A stretch of 49,269 nt of DNA, taken from the NCBI GenBank assembly GCA_025933775.1, contig JAICZH010000008.1:1-49269 (forward strand), read 5' to 3'. The stretch comes from Chitinophagaceae bacterium. GTDB taxonomy: Bacteria; Bacteroidota; Bacteroidia; Chitinophagales; Chitinophagaceae. The notes beneath the pieces are model-generated. The model was not told where the DNA came from. It was given only the letters and a program-made list of their open reading frames with translations, and did no database searches. Positions within the stretch are counted from its first letter, which is position 1. The number at the start of each line of letters is the position of its first letter. Shown here piece after piece: positions 9,954-20,050 of this stretch. The position numbers and the translations under genes were made by a program.

Positions 9954-10023
9954 AAATTTTTAACCTTGTATTTTTTATTTGGAGCAAAATTGAATTTAAA
10001 AAATTTTGTATTGATGTAACCAA

Positions 10024-10031
10024 TAACTTTG
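10024..10031 (+). promoter_or_regulatory. Possible -7 promoter box of the GH144-like gene
   Basis: TAACTTTG fits the Bacteroidota -7 consensus TAnnTTTG. It has a TTTTG at 10004-10008 upstream, but the 15 nt spacer is shorter than the usual 19-21. The box is 77 nt before the start codon. Confidence 0.35.
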
Positions 10032-10107
10032 AATGTTCAGCGACTTTGCCGTCAGGCAGGTTTGGGTAAAACAAAAATAATACACTACCGAATATTGAGG
10101 AACAATC

Positions 10108-11781
10108 ATGAAAAAATTACAATGTTTTAATTTTATTTTTATCATAATACTTTTTGCAGGATGTAAAAAAAAATCATCTGATAACCCTCCTGTTACACCG
10201 CCGCCATCTTCATTCAATGCAACGCTGATAACACTTAATGGTAAACAGGAAGCATCTTTAGATTATAATACGAATACAATTCCGATCATTAAATTTTCAT
10301 TTACGACAGCTATTGATCGTGCCTCTGCAAATAGCAATGTCTCTTTTGCAGATGCGAGTGGCAATCCGGTTTCTTTCAATACAAATTATTCCAATGGTGA
10401 TAGTGTTGTAATCATTCAGCCAACAGATTCTTTACAATATCTTACAAAATATATTTTAAATATTTCCACCAACTTAAAATCAAAACAAGGAGGCAGTTTA
10501 AAAACGGCGGCATCTTTAAATTTTATAACACAAATTGATTCCACTGATAAATTTGAAAGGATAAGCGATAGCGCTTTGTTAGATCTTGTTCAGCAACAAA
10601 CCTTCACATACTTTTGGGACTTTGGCCATCCCGTTTCGGGAATGGCAAGAGAAAGAAATACTTCCGCAGACGTTGTAACTACCGGTGGCACTGGTTTTGG
10701 CGTGATGAGCATTATTGTTGCAATTAATAGAAATTTTATTTCAAGAACCGCAGGTTTGCAACGCATAAATACAATTGTTAATTTTCTAACGGTGAAGTGT
10801 ACACGATATCATGGCGCATTTTCTCACTGGATAAATGGTATTACGGGCGCAACTGTTCCATTCAGCCAATATGATGATGGCGGAGATTTAGTAGAAACAT
10901 CTTTGCTTATGCAAGGTTTGTTATGTGCACGCCAATATTTTAATACAACAGATACCAATGAAGTTTTGCTTCGAAAAAATATTAATGCTTTATGGAATGC
11001 GGTTGAATGGAACTGGTATCGGCAAAATGGGCAAAATATTTTGTACTGGCATTGGAGCCCGAATTATAATTTTCAGATAAATCAAAAAATTACCGGGTGG
11101 AATGAAGCGTTGATTGTATATGTGCTGGCAGCCTCTTCCAATACTGATTCAATTCCTAAAATAGTTTATGATAATGGATGGGCAAATAATGGTGGAATAA
11201 AAAATGGAAATACTTATTATGGCGTGCAATTGCCGCTGGGACCGGCTTTGGGAGGTCCATTATTTTTTTCTCAATATTCTTTTTTAGGAATTAATCCGCA
11301 CAATCTTACTGATGCGTATGCAAATTATTTTACGCAAAATCAAAATCAAAGTTTAATTAATTATAATTATTGCGTTGCCAATCCTAATAATTATTATGGC
11401 TACAGTTCAATTGATTGGGGGCTTACCGCAAGTGACGATAATGTTTCAGGATACAAAGCCCATGCGCCTGATAATGATGATGGAGTGATTACACCTTCTG
11501 CTGCAATTGCATCGTTGCCTTATACACCGGTGCAATCAATGAATGCAATAAAATTTTTTTATTACACCTTGGGCAATAAATTGTGGAAGCAGTATGGTTT
11601 TGCGGATGCCTTTAATTTAAAAGATATTTGGTTTGCCAATTCATTTCTTGCAATAGACCAGGGGCCACAAATTATAATGATTGAAAATTACAGAAGCGGC
11701 TTACTTTGGAATTTATTTATGAGTTGCCCTGAAATAAAACGCGGCATGAAACGATTAGAATTTCAAAGTCCGGATTTATAA
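10108..11781 (+). CDS. GH144-like (glycoamylase-domain) lipoprotein
   Basis: A lipoprotein signal with lipobox LFAGC (Cys19) is followed by a proline-rich linker and an Ig-like domain of the Big_5 type at about residues 37-140. The catalytic domain occupies about 150-550. The catalytic part has QQTFTYFWDFGHPVSGMARERN near its start, which identifies the 'putative glycoamylase' family (PF10091). Characterised members of that family, including a Chitinophaga enzyme, are endo-beta-1,2-glucanases of GH144. The protein is therefore likely a cell-surface or periplasmic enzyme on beta-glucan-type oligosaccharides, but substrate is inferred from the family only. It stands upstream of the ROK/SusC/SusD cluster on the same strand, 223 bp away, so it may be a separate unit. 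Confidence 0.85.
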   Translation: MKKLQCFNFIFIIILFAGCKKKSSDNPPVTPPPSSFNATLITLNGKQEASLDYNTNTIPIIKFSFTTAIDRASANSNVSFADASGNPVSFNTNYSNGDSVVIIQPTDSLQYLTKYILNISTNLKSKQGGSLKTAASLNFITQIDSTDKFERISDSALLDLVQQQTFTYFWDFGHPVSGMARERNTSADVVTTGGTGFGVMSIIVAINRNFISRTAGLQRINTIVNFLTVKCTRYHGAFSHWINGITGATVPFSQYDDGGDLVETSLLMQGLLCARQYFNTTDTNEVLLRKNINALWNAVEWNWYRQNGQNILYWHWSPNYNFQINQKITGWNEALIVYVLAASSNTDSIPKIVYDNGWANNGGIKNGNTYYGVQLPLGPALGGPLFFSQYSFLGINPHNLTDAYANYFTQNQNQSLINYNYCVANPNNYYGYSSIDWGLTASDDNVSGYKAHAPDNDDGVITPSAAIASLPYTPVQSMNAIKFFYYTLGNKLWKQYGFADAFNLKDIWFANSFLAIDQGPQIIMIENYRSGLLWNLFMSCPEIKRGMKRLEFQSPDL

Positions 11782-11968
11782 AGAATAAAATATTTCAGCA
11801 TAAAAAACAATATTAAAAATTCTGATCGTTGTACAAACGACGTCAATTTCTCTTTTCCCGTGCAGCATTTTTAAATTCTATTTTGTCTTACATAATACAA
11901 AATAAATATTTTAAAATCTATTATAAAAATGCTTATAACTTTTAAAACTAATTAAATTTTTTAAAAAG

Positions 11969-12000
11969 TTTTGGTAAGTTCAATAAAAAAATTAATTTAG
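11969..12000 (+). promoter_or_regulatory. Possible promoter of the ROK regulator gene
   Basis: TTTTG (11969-11973) is followed after 19 nt by TAATTTAG (11993-12000), a near match to TAnnTTTG. The box ends 4 nt before the ATG, so the transcript would have almost no leader. The evidence is the two boxes and their spacing only. Confidence 0.3.
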
Positions 12001-12004
12001 CGCA

Positions 12005-13225
12005 ATGTTTAATAAAACACTGCTTTATAAAAGACAAATTTTAAAGGAATTATGCTTTGGGAAAGCCCTTTCGGCGCTTGATGTAAGCATCAGAATAGAA
12101 AAAAGTCTTCCACTAACCACACGGATTTTAAATGAATTGGTTGAAGAAAATATTTTAAAAGAAATAGGATATGCATCTTCTACTGGTGGCAGACGGCCTC
12201 AAACTTACTCATTAGTTCCGGGAAGAATGTATGCCATTTCTGTGGCGATGGATCAATTGGTAACCCGGGTCGCCATTATTGATTTGCAAAATTGCAATAT
12301 TGGATTTGAAAAAAAGTACAGCCTGATTCTTTTTCAAAATCCTAATGCACTTTCTTCCCTTATAAAATATATCAGTGATTTCATAAAAAAATCGGGAGTA
12401 AAAAAAGATAAAATATTAGGAATAGGAATCGGCGCACCGGGATTTGTGGATGTGGATAAAGGAATCAATTATACTTTTCTGGAGAATAAAGGACAAAGCA
12501 TACCGGCTTATATACAGGGCGCTCTTGAAATTCCTGTTTTTATGGACAATGATTCGAGCCTTATTGCATTAACGGAATTAAAACTGGGCATCGCAAGAGA
12601 TAAGAAAAATGCCATGGTAATAAATCTTGGATGGGGAGTAGGGTTGGGAATGATTATAAATGGAAAACTGTTCAGGGGAACGAATGGCTTTGCAGGCGAG
12701 TTCAGCCATATTCCTTTATTTGAAAATAATAAATTATGCGGCTGCGGAAAAAGCGGTTGTTTAGAAACGGAAACCTCATTATTAATAACAATAAAAAAAG
12801 CAAAAGAAGAATTAAGTAAAGGCCGCGTTTCAAGCATAAAAACAATTCCCGGAGATTTTGAAGAGGCATCTAATATTATTATTAATGCCGCAAAAGATGG
12901 AGATCAGATGGCGCTTGAATTACTTTCCGATATAGCTTACAATCTTGGTAAAGGAATTGCAACCCTCATTCACATTATGAATCCTGAATTAATAGTATTG
13001 AGCGGCAGAGGCGCATCGGCCGGAGATGTATTATTGGCGCCCATTCAGCAAGCGGTAAATAAATATTGTATTCCCCGGCTGGCAGCTTATACAAAAATAG
13101 TAGTATCATCATTCAGCAGTACAGCCGAATTAATTGGGGGAGCCGCATTAGTAATAGAAAATTATGATGGGAAACATTCAAAAAAAATTATTAAAAAAAG
13201 TGAATCTTCCAAATTGGTCGCTTAA
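12005..13225 (+). CDS. ROK-family transcriptional regulator (NagC/XylR type)
   Basis: This 406-residue protein has an N-terminal winged-helix domain (about 1-70; ILKELC...STGGRRPQTYSL) joined to a ROK sugar-kinase-like domain. Visible ROK signatures are GIGIGAPGFVD (139-149), DND (181-183), the zinc-binding region GEFSHIPL (231-238) and CGCGKSGCLE (245-254). ROK regulators bind a sugar or sugar phosphate and control uptake and catabolism genes. It sits directly upstream of susC/susD, so it is the likely local regulator, in place of the hybrid two-component or ECF/anti-sigma regulators common in Bacteroidota polysaccharide loci. With a hexosaminidase in the region, a GlcNAc-related effector is plausible, but this is inference. 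Confidence 0.9.
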   Translation: MFNKTLLYKRQILKELCFGKALSALDVSIRIEKSLPLTTRILNELVEENILKEIGYASSTGGRRPQTYSLVPGRMYAISVAMDQLVTRVAIIDLQNCNIGFEKKYSLILFQNPNALSSLIKYISDFIKKSGVKKDKILGIGIGAPGFVDVDKGINYTFLENKGQSIPAYIQGALEIPVFMDNDSSLIALTELKLGIARDKKNAMVINLGWGVGLGMIINGKLFRGTNGFAGEFSHIPLFENNKLCGCGKSGCLETETSLLITIKKAKEELSKGRVSSIKTIPGDFEEASNIIINAAKDGDQMALELLSDIAYNLGKGIATLIHIMNPELIVLSGRGASAGDVLLAPIQQAVNKYCIPRLAAYTKIVVSSFSSTAELIGGAALVIENYDGKHSKKIIKKSESSKLVA

Positions 13226-13338
13226 TTTTTTTTAAATAAGAAAAATTAATGGCTCTTAATTATTGCTGCCAATTTGAAATTATAAGAAAAGAAAACCATT
13301 TATTCTGCATATTTAAAATTCAAAAAAATCGAATTACA

Positions 13339-16300
13339 ATGAAACAAAAATCAAAACAGCTACTATGGCTCCTGTCAATGTTTTTTTGCGTGGCAATAGC
13401 ATCGGCGCAAGAAAGACAAATTACAGGAACTGTGAAAAACAACGACGGCGCCCCTATTGCCAGGGCATCTTATGAAGTAAAAGGAACAAAAAACGGAGGC
13501 ATTACAGATGAAAATGGAAATTTTTCTGTAAACGTAAATAGTTCCAAAGCAATTCTCGTATTTAGTTCTGTAAATTATAAAACTAAAGAAGTTGCTGTAG
13601 GAAAAAATTCTACATTAGATGTAACATTAGAATCGGGCGACAACAATCTTACCGAAGTAGTGGTAACAGCTTTAGGTATCAAGAAGCAAAAAAAATCTTT
13701 GGGATATTCTATTCAGGAGGTAAAGGGTTCTACTTTGGTGGAAGCAAGAGAAACAAATTTGGTAAATGATCTCTCTGGAAAAGTTGCAGGATTGCAAGTA
13801 GTACGTTCAGGTAACGGACCTGCAGGATCTTCGCAGATTGTTTTGCGTGGTAACAATTCTTTAACCGGATTATCACAACCTCTTATTGTAGTAGATGGAA
13901 TACCTATGGATAATTCTACAGGACGGGTAGGTATTGGCGCTTATGATGGCTTTTTTAATTCTACATTAGACATGGGTAATGGTTTAAGCGATATAAACCC
14001 AGAAGATATTGCATCTATTAGCGTATTAAAAGGGCCCGCAGCCGCTGCATTATATGGCTCTCTTGGTGGTAATGGCGTTATTTTAATTACTACAAAATCG
14101 GGTAAAAAGCAGCCGGGATTAGGAGTTACTGTTTCATCATCTGTTGGTTTTGAAAGTATTTTTACCAAGCCTGAAATGCAAAACCAATACGCACAAGGTA
14201 GTAATGGTGTATATGATTCCACTTCCACTTTAAGCTGGGGTCCGAAAATAAATGGGCAAATAGTTACTGATTGGTCTGGTAAGCAAGTAAAGCTTCAAGC
14301 TTATGATAATGCCGATAATTTTTTCAATAAAGGAATTATTTCAAATCAGAATATTTCGCTTCAGCAACAAATAAATGCAACTTCGATATATGCTTCTTAT
14401 AATCGGTTTGATGATAAGAGCATGATCCCTGGTGAAAAACTTTCACGAAATAATATTACAGCAAGGGCTGTAACCAAATTTGGCAATAATGAGAACTGGA
14501 CCCTTGATACTAAATTTCAATTTATAAATGCCACTGCAAATAACAGGTCCATCGAAGGACAAGACTTTAGTATTTTTGGTACTGTTTTTAATTTACCCCG
14601 AACTCTGGATATTCGCAACTTTAAAAATCCATTGGATTCTAATGGAAACATGTACTGGTGGCAAAAAGGAAATGGCATGAACCCTTACTGGGCAGCAAAG
14701 TACAATCTTAATTCGGATACCCGTAACCGTTATATTATGTATGCTTCTGTAAAACATAATTTTGCTAATTGGCTTACCGGCGAAATAAATGGCGGTGCAG
14801 ACATGTACACAACAAATACCGAAACTAAAGTATATGCAGGAAGCCCTGGCAATGAAACAGGAAGGTACGGGCTTGGCAGGCAAACCTATCAGCAAACCAA
14901 TTATAGTGGAATGCTTACTGCAAAAAAAGATAACTTGTTTGGAAAGTTTGGAGGATCAGTGATGGTGGGCGGAAATTTAATGGCATGGAAAAGCTCTGAA
15001 CTTGATGGTAGCGCCGGGGCTTTAAAAGTTCCCAATTTATTTACGGTCGGTAACTCTGATGGCAATCCTGGAGTAAGCCAGGCATTCAGCCAAAAGAAAA
15101 TTAATTCGCTTTATGGAGCGGTAGAATTAAATTATGATGGCTATTTATACCTGAGTGGAACTTTACGCAACGACTGGTCATCGGCATTAAGTCCGCGAAA
15201 CAATTCTTATTCCTATCCTTCTGTAAGTCTTTCTTATGTATTTACTGATATGATTAATCAAAATGGCGGAAAGCTTCCTTCATGGTTTAGCTATGGAAAA
15301 TTAAGAGCATCTTATGCGGCTGCGGGTAGTGATCTGGGGCCTTACAGTTTGTATAATGTTTATTTCACCGGTACAGATCCAAATGGAAATACTACTGCCA
15401 CCAGAAATGGAACCCTATATAATGACAGCGTAAAAAGCCAGTTGATTAAATCTTACGAAGCAGGTGCTGAACTAAGATTTTTTCAAAACAAGGTTGGAAT
15501 TGATGTGTCAGTTTATAAATCAAATGCGATTCATCAGTTAATTACCCTTCCGATGGATCCATTAAGTGGATATAGCGGCAGGATAATTAACGCAGGTAAT
15601 GTTCAGAACACGGGTATAGAAGTAACAGCTGATGCCCGTATTTTGGAAAACCCAAAATCTTTAAACTGGACAATGGGTGTGAATTTTTCACATAATAAAA
15701 ATACGGTACCTTCTATTTACCCTGGCGTAGATCAATACACTTTGCCCGGAGGAAGCATTGATGTATTTAAGATTTTAGCAGTTGCAGGACAACCTTACGG
15801 CGAAATATATGGTACCAAACTTTTGAGGGTTACAGATGCTAAAGATGCAAATTATGGTCAGCTTATTTTAACCAATAATGGCTTGCCTAAAGCAACTACC
15901 GATATATCAAGATTAGGAAATCAACAGGCAAATGCTCTGCTTGGTCTTAGCAATTCATTTTCTTATAAAGGCTTTGGGCTTTCAGTATTGCTTGATGCAA
16001 GATTCGGTGGAAAGATATTTTCTCAAACCTTAGACAATATGGAACGAAACGGAGTAGCCGCTATTACTGTAAACAATGGCACAAGAGATTCAATGGTAGT
16101 AAAAGGAGTGGTACTTGACCCGAATACGAATCAGTATGTGGCCAATACCAGTAGGATTTCAACCCAGCAATATTGGGGAGCGGTTGCAGGCTCAGGAAAT
16201 AGCGGTATTACCGAAGCCAACTTATATGATGCTTCCAGTGTGAGAATCCGAAACGTTCAATTGAGCTATAACTTTTCTAAAAAAATGTTGGGTAATAGTT

Positions 16301-16476
16301 TTGTTCAAAAAGCAGTAGTATCAGTATCCTGCAATAATGTATGGCTTATCAGCAGCCACATGCATGGGTTGGATCCGGAATCAGTATATGCTACAGGTAC
16401 TCCTTCAGTGGGTTTTGAAAACGGAAGCCCCCCAACTTCCCGTATATTTTATATCAATCTTTCATTAGGTTTCTAA
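13339..16476 (+). CDS. SusC/RagA-family TonB-dependent outer-membrane transporter
   Basis: Taking the ATG at 13339 gives 1045 residues with a clean signal peptide (MKQKSKQLLWLLSMFFCVAI, cleaved after ASA). The frame is open back to 13249, but that start would put 30 extra residues before the signal. A carboxypeptidase-regulatory-like domain (RQITGTVKNNDGAPIARASY) comes next. The TonB-dependent plug follows (NNLTEVVVTALGIKKQKKSL...GVILITTKSGKK), then a 22-strand-type barrel ending in the aromatic-terminated FYINLSLGF. It imports oligosaccharides across the outer membrane with its SusD partner 25 bp downstream. It starts about 110 bp after the ROK regulator and is probably co-transcribed with susD. 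Confidence 0.95.
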   Translation: MKQKSKQLLWLLSMFFCVAIASAQERQITGTVKNNDGAPIARASYEVKGTKNGGITDENGNFSVNVNSSKAILVFSSVNYKTKEVAVGKNSTLDVTLESGDNNLTEVVVTALGIKKQKKSLGYSIQEVKGSTLVEARETNLVNDLSGKVAGLQVVRSGNGPAGSSQIVLRGNNSLTGLSQPLIVVDGIPMDNSTGRVGIGAYDGFFNSTLDMGNGLSDINPEDIASISVLKGPAAAALYGSLGGNGVILITTKSGKKQPGLGVTVSSSVGFESIFTKPEMQNQYAQGSNGVYDSTSTLSWGPKINGQIVTDWSGKQVKLQAYDNADNFFNKGIISNQNISLQQQINATSIYASYNRFDDKSMIPGEKLSRNNITARAVTKFGNNENWTLDTKFQFINATANNRSIEGQDFSIFGTVFNLPRTLDIRNFKNPLDSNGNMYWWQKGNGMNPYWAAKYNLNSDTRNRYIMYASVKHNFANWLTGEINGGADMYTTNTETKVYAGSPGNETGRYGLGRQTYQQTNYSGMLTAKKDNLFGKFGGSVMVGGNLMAWKSSELDGSAGALKVPNLFTVGNSDGNPGVSQAFSQKKINSLYGAVELNYDGYLYLSGTLRNDWSSALSPRNNSYSYPSVSLSYVFTDMINQNGGKLPSWFSYGKLRASYAAAGSDLGPYSLYNVYFTGTDPNGNTTATRNGTLYNDSVKSQLIKSYEAGAELRFFQNKVGIDVSVYKSNAIHQLITLPMDPLSGYSGRIINAGNVQNTGIEVTADARILENPKSLNWTMGVNFSHNKNTVPSIYPGVDQYTLPGGSIDVFKILAVAGQPYGEIYGTKLLRVTDAKDANYGQLILTNNGLPKATTDISRLGNQQANALLGLSNSFSYKGFGLSVLLDARFGGKIFSQTLDNMERNGVAAITVNNGTRDSMVVKGVVLDPNTNQYVANTSRISTQQYWGAVAGSGNSGITEANLYDASSVRIRNVQLSYNFSKKMLGNSFVQKAVVSVSCNNVWLISSHMHGLDPESVYATGTPSVGFENGSPPTSRIFYINLSLGF

Positions 16477-16501
16477 AATTATAAATCATTAATTCAAAGA
16501 A

Positions 16502-18466
16502 ATGAAACATTTAACAAAAAGAACAGCTTTGTACATAACCTCTCTGCTGTTATTTTCTGCCTGTAAAAAAATTACAGACATTAATACAAATCCTGTTGCT
16601 GCCAATGCAGACCAGGTGCAAGTGGAATATTTTATTGACAATTCCATTGTACATGCCCAAATGAATCCCGGTGTTTCAGAAAGAGCATTCGTACTTTATT
16701 GGGTACCTGGTGGCCGTCAAATAGCCGATGCAGATGGCGCTACTTTTTCGTGGGGAAGTTATAATGATGAATGGATCGGCGAATATTATGATAACCAGTC
16801 CGGCGCTTTAAATTATATCAACAGTGCTATTGATGTAGCTAATCAGCAAATAACTGCCGGAACCAATAAAAATTATACAAATGATCTGCTGCAGGCAGCC
16901 CGTATATGGAGAGCCTATTTGCTAAGTGAAATGAGTGATAATTTTGGCCCGATGCCAACCACAGCATTCCAGGGGAAAAATCCTGATTTTACTGATGTAA
17001 AAAGTGTGTATTATTATATTCTTGATGAATTAAAAGATGCTACTTCAAAAATGGATCTTTCCATTCCGGCAGTACCTTCGGTTGTATCAAAAGAAGATCC
17101 TGCTTATGGTTTTAATTTTGCCAAATGGCAGGCTTATGGAAATTCTTTACGGCTTAGGTTAGCTATGCGTTTGTCTGAAGTTGACCCTGCCAAAGCGAAA
17201 TCAGAATTTGAAGATGCCGCGGCAAGCGGTAATTTACTTGAAGATAAATCACAAACATTTCAGATACAGGAAGGTCCGGATTGGAATGATCTTTCTGGTA
17301 TGTACACACGTTGCTGGTATCAATTGCCGGAATCCGTTACTCTCAATAATTTGGTAATAAATCTTGGAGGTGTTACATCTCAGCAACAGATACCTTCGGT
17401 TATTAGCGATCCCTCAGGGCAGGCAAGTGCAATAGCAAATATTAAACCTACTGATTATGCAGGGCAATATTATCCCGCACAATTAACTACCAAAACAAAT
17501 AATCCGTTTTCGGCTTATTGGTTAGATGGATTGCCTAATACCATAGACCCCCGAGCCTACCAGATTTTTTATATGCCCGGAAATAGCAACGATCCCTCGT
17601 TTCCAAATGGAACATGCGGAGCAGTTACCAGCAATACTACCGGAACTGTAAAGGACGATAATGGCAATGTGATAAAAACAATTGATGCTAAATATACATG
17701 GAATGGCACTCCTGATGGTAACTGGGGCACAAAGGGTGATTGGCACGATACGCATTTTCAGGGAATAGATATTGGTGCCTCTACAGGAATGGCTCCCTCT
17801 CTGAAAAATCAATTCAGAGATCACACTGCTAAAAGAGTATTTTTTGCTCCATGGGAAACTTATTTTCTTTTAGCGGAGGGTGCAGTAAGAGGCTGGACAA
17901 GCCCTGTTGACGCCCAAACTGCTTATGAAACTGGTATTGCCAAAAGTTTTGAATATTGGGGAGTTTCCAGCTATTTAGGAACCTACTTAGCATCTACAGA
18001 TTATAACAGAGACGGCACTTCTGTAAGCTGGGCGCATACTACAGAACCGGGAGATAGCCATGTAATGAATTATGTAGATGGATTGACAGGAACTCCCGGC
18101 ACTGCTACCATAAAATATCCTGTAAATAATTTATACCAAAATGGTACTGTAAGAAATGATCATCTCACAAAAATCATTACCCAGAAATTTATTGCTCAAA
18201 CGCCATGGTTGCCGCTTGAAACCTGGAGTGACCACAGGAGGCTTGGCTTACCTTTCTTTGAAAATGTAGTGCTTGAAGGGCCGATACAAACATTGCCTGC
18301 ATTAACCTCTTCCAACTATATGACCAGCAATCAACAGTTTTTTCCTCAACGGATGAAATATCCGTCAGGGTTAAAAAACAGCAATGTAAATGGTTATAAT
18401 CAGGCGTTGGGATTTTTAAATGGTCCCGATGAAGTAACCACGCCACTTTGGTGGGCTCAACATTAA
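16502..18466 (+). CDS. SusD/RagB-like surface glycan-binding lipoprotein
   Basis: A 654-residue lipoprotein with lipobox LFSAC (Cys21), then KKITDINTNP, the characteristic opening of SusD-like proteins of the SusD-like_2 type. The alpha-helical TPR-like scaffold region is visible (ARIWRAYLLSEMSDNFGPMP; WQAYGNSLRLRLAMRLS at about 215). The C-terminal part has the conserved FLLAEGAVRGW and LTKIITQKFIAQTPWLPLETWSDHRRLG segments. It caps the SusC barrel and binds the glycan at the cell surface. The paired position after susC, 25 bp apart, and the strong terminator 40 bp after its stop mark the end of this transcript. Confidence 0.93.
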   Translation: MKHLTKRTALYITSLLLFSACKKITDINTNPVAANADQVQVEYFIDNSIVHAQMNPGVSERAFVLYWVPGGRQIADADGATFSWGSYNDEWIGEYYDNQSGALNYINSAIDVANQQITAGTNKNYTNDLLQAARIWRAYLLSEMSDNFGPMPTTAFQGKNPDFTDVKSVYYYILDELKDATSKMDLSIPAVPSVVSKEDPAYGFNFAKWQAYGNSLRLRLAMRLSEVDPAKAKSEFEDAAASGNLLEDKSQTFQIQEGPDWNDLSGMYTRCWYQLPESVTLNNLVINLGGVTSQQQIPSVISDPSGQASAIANIKPTDYAGQYYPAQLTTKTNNPFSAYWLDGLPNTIDPRAYQIFYMPGNSNDPSFPNGTCGAVTSNTTGTVKDDNGNVIKTIDAKYTWNGTPDGNWGTKGDWHDTHFQGIDIGASTGMAPSLKNQFRDHTAKRVFFAPWETYFLLAEGAVRGWTSPVDAQTAYETGIAKSFEYWGVSSYLGTYLASTDYNRDGTSVSWAHTTEPGDSHVMNYVDGLTGTPGTATIKYPVNNLYQNGTVRNDHLTKIITQKFIAQTPWLPLETWSDHRRLGLPFFENVVLEGPIQTLPALTSSNYMTSNQQFFPQRMKYPSGLKNSNVNGYNQALGFLNGPDEVTTPLWWAQH

Positions 18467-18506
18467 GAATAAACTTTTCTCATAAACTAAGCAGTTAGTT
18501 AAAACC

Positions 18507-18533
18507 GGCTCTTATTTCTATAAGAGCCTTTTT
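18507..18533 (+). terminator. Intrinsic terminator after susD
   Basis: A 9 bp perfect stem GGCTCTTAT/ATAAGAGCC (18507-18515 and 18520-18528) with loop TTCT, followed by a run of six T. It ends the ROK-susC-susD transcript and shows that the three hydrolase genes downstream have their own promoter. Confidence 0.9.
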
Positions 18534-18560
18534 TCTTTCAATTATTTTTTTAAAAAATTA

Positions 18561-18586
18561 TTACTAACGGTAACGCATAAACGAAG
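18561..18586 (+). repeat. Interspersed 26-28 nt repeat, copy 2
   Basis: Contains ACTAACGGTAACGCATAAAC followed by GAAG, only two or three differences from the family core. It lies between the susD terminator and the GH29 gene, about 100 bp before the latter's start. Confidence 0.55.
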
Positions 18587-18683
18587 TTAAACGGTAAAAT
18601 TTATTTCTTAACATAAAATCAATTTCTACAAATAAATTTTGAACACAATCGCAATTAAGCATTAAATTGAAATTACTTCAATT

Positions 18684-20012
18684 ATGAAAAAAATATTTTT
18701 ATCTTTTACAATTTTTGCATTGCTTCAATTAAATTTATTTGCGCAAAATAAAATCAATTCCGATTCTATTCGCAGCAAAATGCAATGGTTTGCCGATGCA
18801 AAGCTTGGCATCTTTATTCATTGGGGAATTTATTCGGTAAACGGCATTGATGAAAGCTGGAGTTTTTATAATAAAAAAATTTCTTATGCTGATTACATAA
18901 ACCAATTAAAGGGTTTTACGGCTTCAAAATATAATCCTCAGGCATGGGCCGATTTAATAAAAGAAAGCGGCGCAAGATACGCTGTCATCACAACCAAACA
19001 CCATGATGGCGTTGCACTTTGGCCTACCAAACAAAATCATTTTAATGTGGTAGATAACACGCCTGCAAGAAAAGATTTGCTAAAACCTTTTTATAAAGCA
19101 TTGGATAAAGATGGAATAAAACGCGGTGCCTATTTTTCTTTGATTGACTGGAGCTATCCTGATTATCCCGGTTTTACAAAAGATAGTACACGATATAAAA
19201 TTGCTGACGAACCGGAGCGATGGAAAAAATTCCAACATTTTTTTCAATCACAAATTGAAGAAGTAAATGAAGCATATAAGCCCGACCTGTGGTGGTTTGA
19301 CGGAGATTGGGAACACAGCGCAGAAGAATGGCAGGCGCAAAAAGTTAGGCAGAAAATTTTAAGCAAAAATCCAAGTGCAATCATTAATGGAAGATTGCAG
19401 GGGTATGGAGATTACGTAACGCCCGAACAAAATTTTCCGGTAAGCCGGCCGAAATTTAACTGGTGGGAATTATGTATGACAACAAACAATAACTGGGGTT
19501 ATCATCCTGATGATACGAATTACAAAACTCCATTTGAAGTAATAAATATTTTTGTTGATGTGGTGAGTAATGGCGGAAATCTTTTACTGGATATTGGTCC
19601 AAAAGAAGATGGAACGATACCGGATGAGCAGATTTATATTTTAAAAGAATTGGGTAAATGGAATAAAAAAAATGGAGAAGCCATTTTTGGAACAATTGCA
19701 GGATTGCCGCAAGGACATTTTTATGGCGCTACCACTTTATCAAAAGATTCCACAACGCTGTATCTATTTTTACCAAACCAACAAGCTGGAAATATTATGC
19801 TGAAAGGATTAATAAATAAAATTAATGATGTACAGATTGTAGGAACTACTCAACATTTACAACCAAAAATAGTTGGAAAGATTTCTTGGAGTTCCGTACC
19901 AGGACTGGTTTTCATTCATGTTCCCGAAAAATATAAAGATGAATACATGACGGTTTTAAAATTAAAATTGGATGGACCGTTGAAACTATATCGCGGTGAA
20001 GGTGGTTTATAA
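18684..20012 (+). CDS. GH29 alpha-L-fucosidase, secreted
   Basis: A signal peptide (MKKIFLSFTIFALLQLNLFA) precedes a GH29 catalytic domain. Motifs seen: QWFADAKLGIFIHWGIYSV (34-52), the active-site HHDG (106-109), and the nucleophile region DLWWFDGDWE with Asp206 as the expected catalytic nucleophile. The segment VVSNGGNLLLDIGPKEDG lies near 310. At 442 residues it is a catalytic domain with a short beta-sandwich, without extra binding modules. It removes terminal alpha-linked fucose in the periplasm or at the surface. It is first in a three-gene hydrolase series with GH20 (38 bp downstream) and GH35, giving a set able to trim Fuc, GlcNAc and Gal from complex glycans. Confidence 0.95.
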   Translation: MKKIFLSFTIFALLQLNLFAQNKINSDSIRSKMQWFADAKLGIFIHWGIYSVNGIDESWSFYNKKISYADYINQLKGFTASKYNPQAWADLIKESGARYAVITTKHHDGVALWPTKQNHFNVVDNTPARKDLLKPFYKALDKDGIKRGAYFSLIDWSYPDYPGFTKDSTRYKIADEPERWKKFQHFFQSQIEEVNEAYKPDLWWFDGDWEHSAEEWQAQKVRQKILSKNPSAIINGRLQGYGDYVTPEQNFPVSRPKFNWWELCMTTNNNWGYHPDDTNYKTPFEVINIFVDVVSNGGNLLLDIGPKEDGTIPDEQIYILKELGKWNKKNGEAIFGTIAGLPQGHFYGATTLSKDSTTLYLFLPNQQAGNIMLKGLINKINDVQIVGTTQHLQPKIVGKISWSSVPGLVFIHVPEKYKDEYMTVLKLKLDGPLKLYRGEGGL

Positions 20013-20050
20013 ATTGTAAAATCTTTAAATAAAAAATAAAAAAATAATTG

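Noticed and set aside
11782-11860. Possible terminator TCGTT/AACGA after the GH144-like gene
   Set aside because: A 5 bp stem with no T-run afterwards does not qualify as an intrinsic terminator.
13249-13338. Upstream in-frame start for the SusC gene
   Set aside because: It adds 30 residues without signal-peptide character before a perfect signal peptide beginning at 13339.
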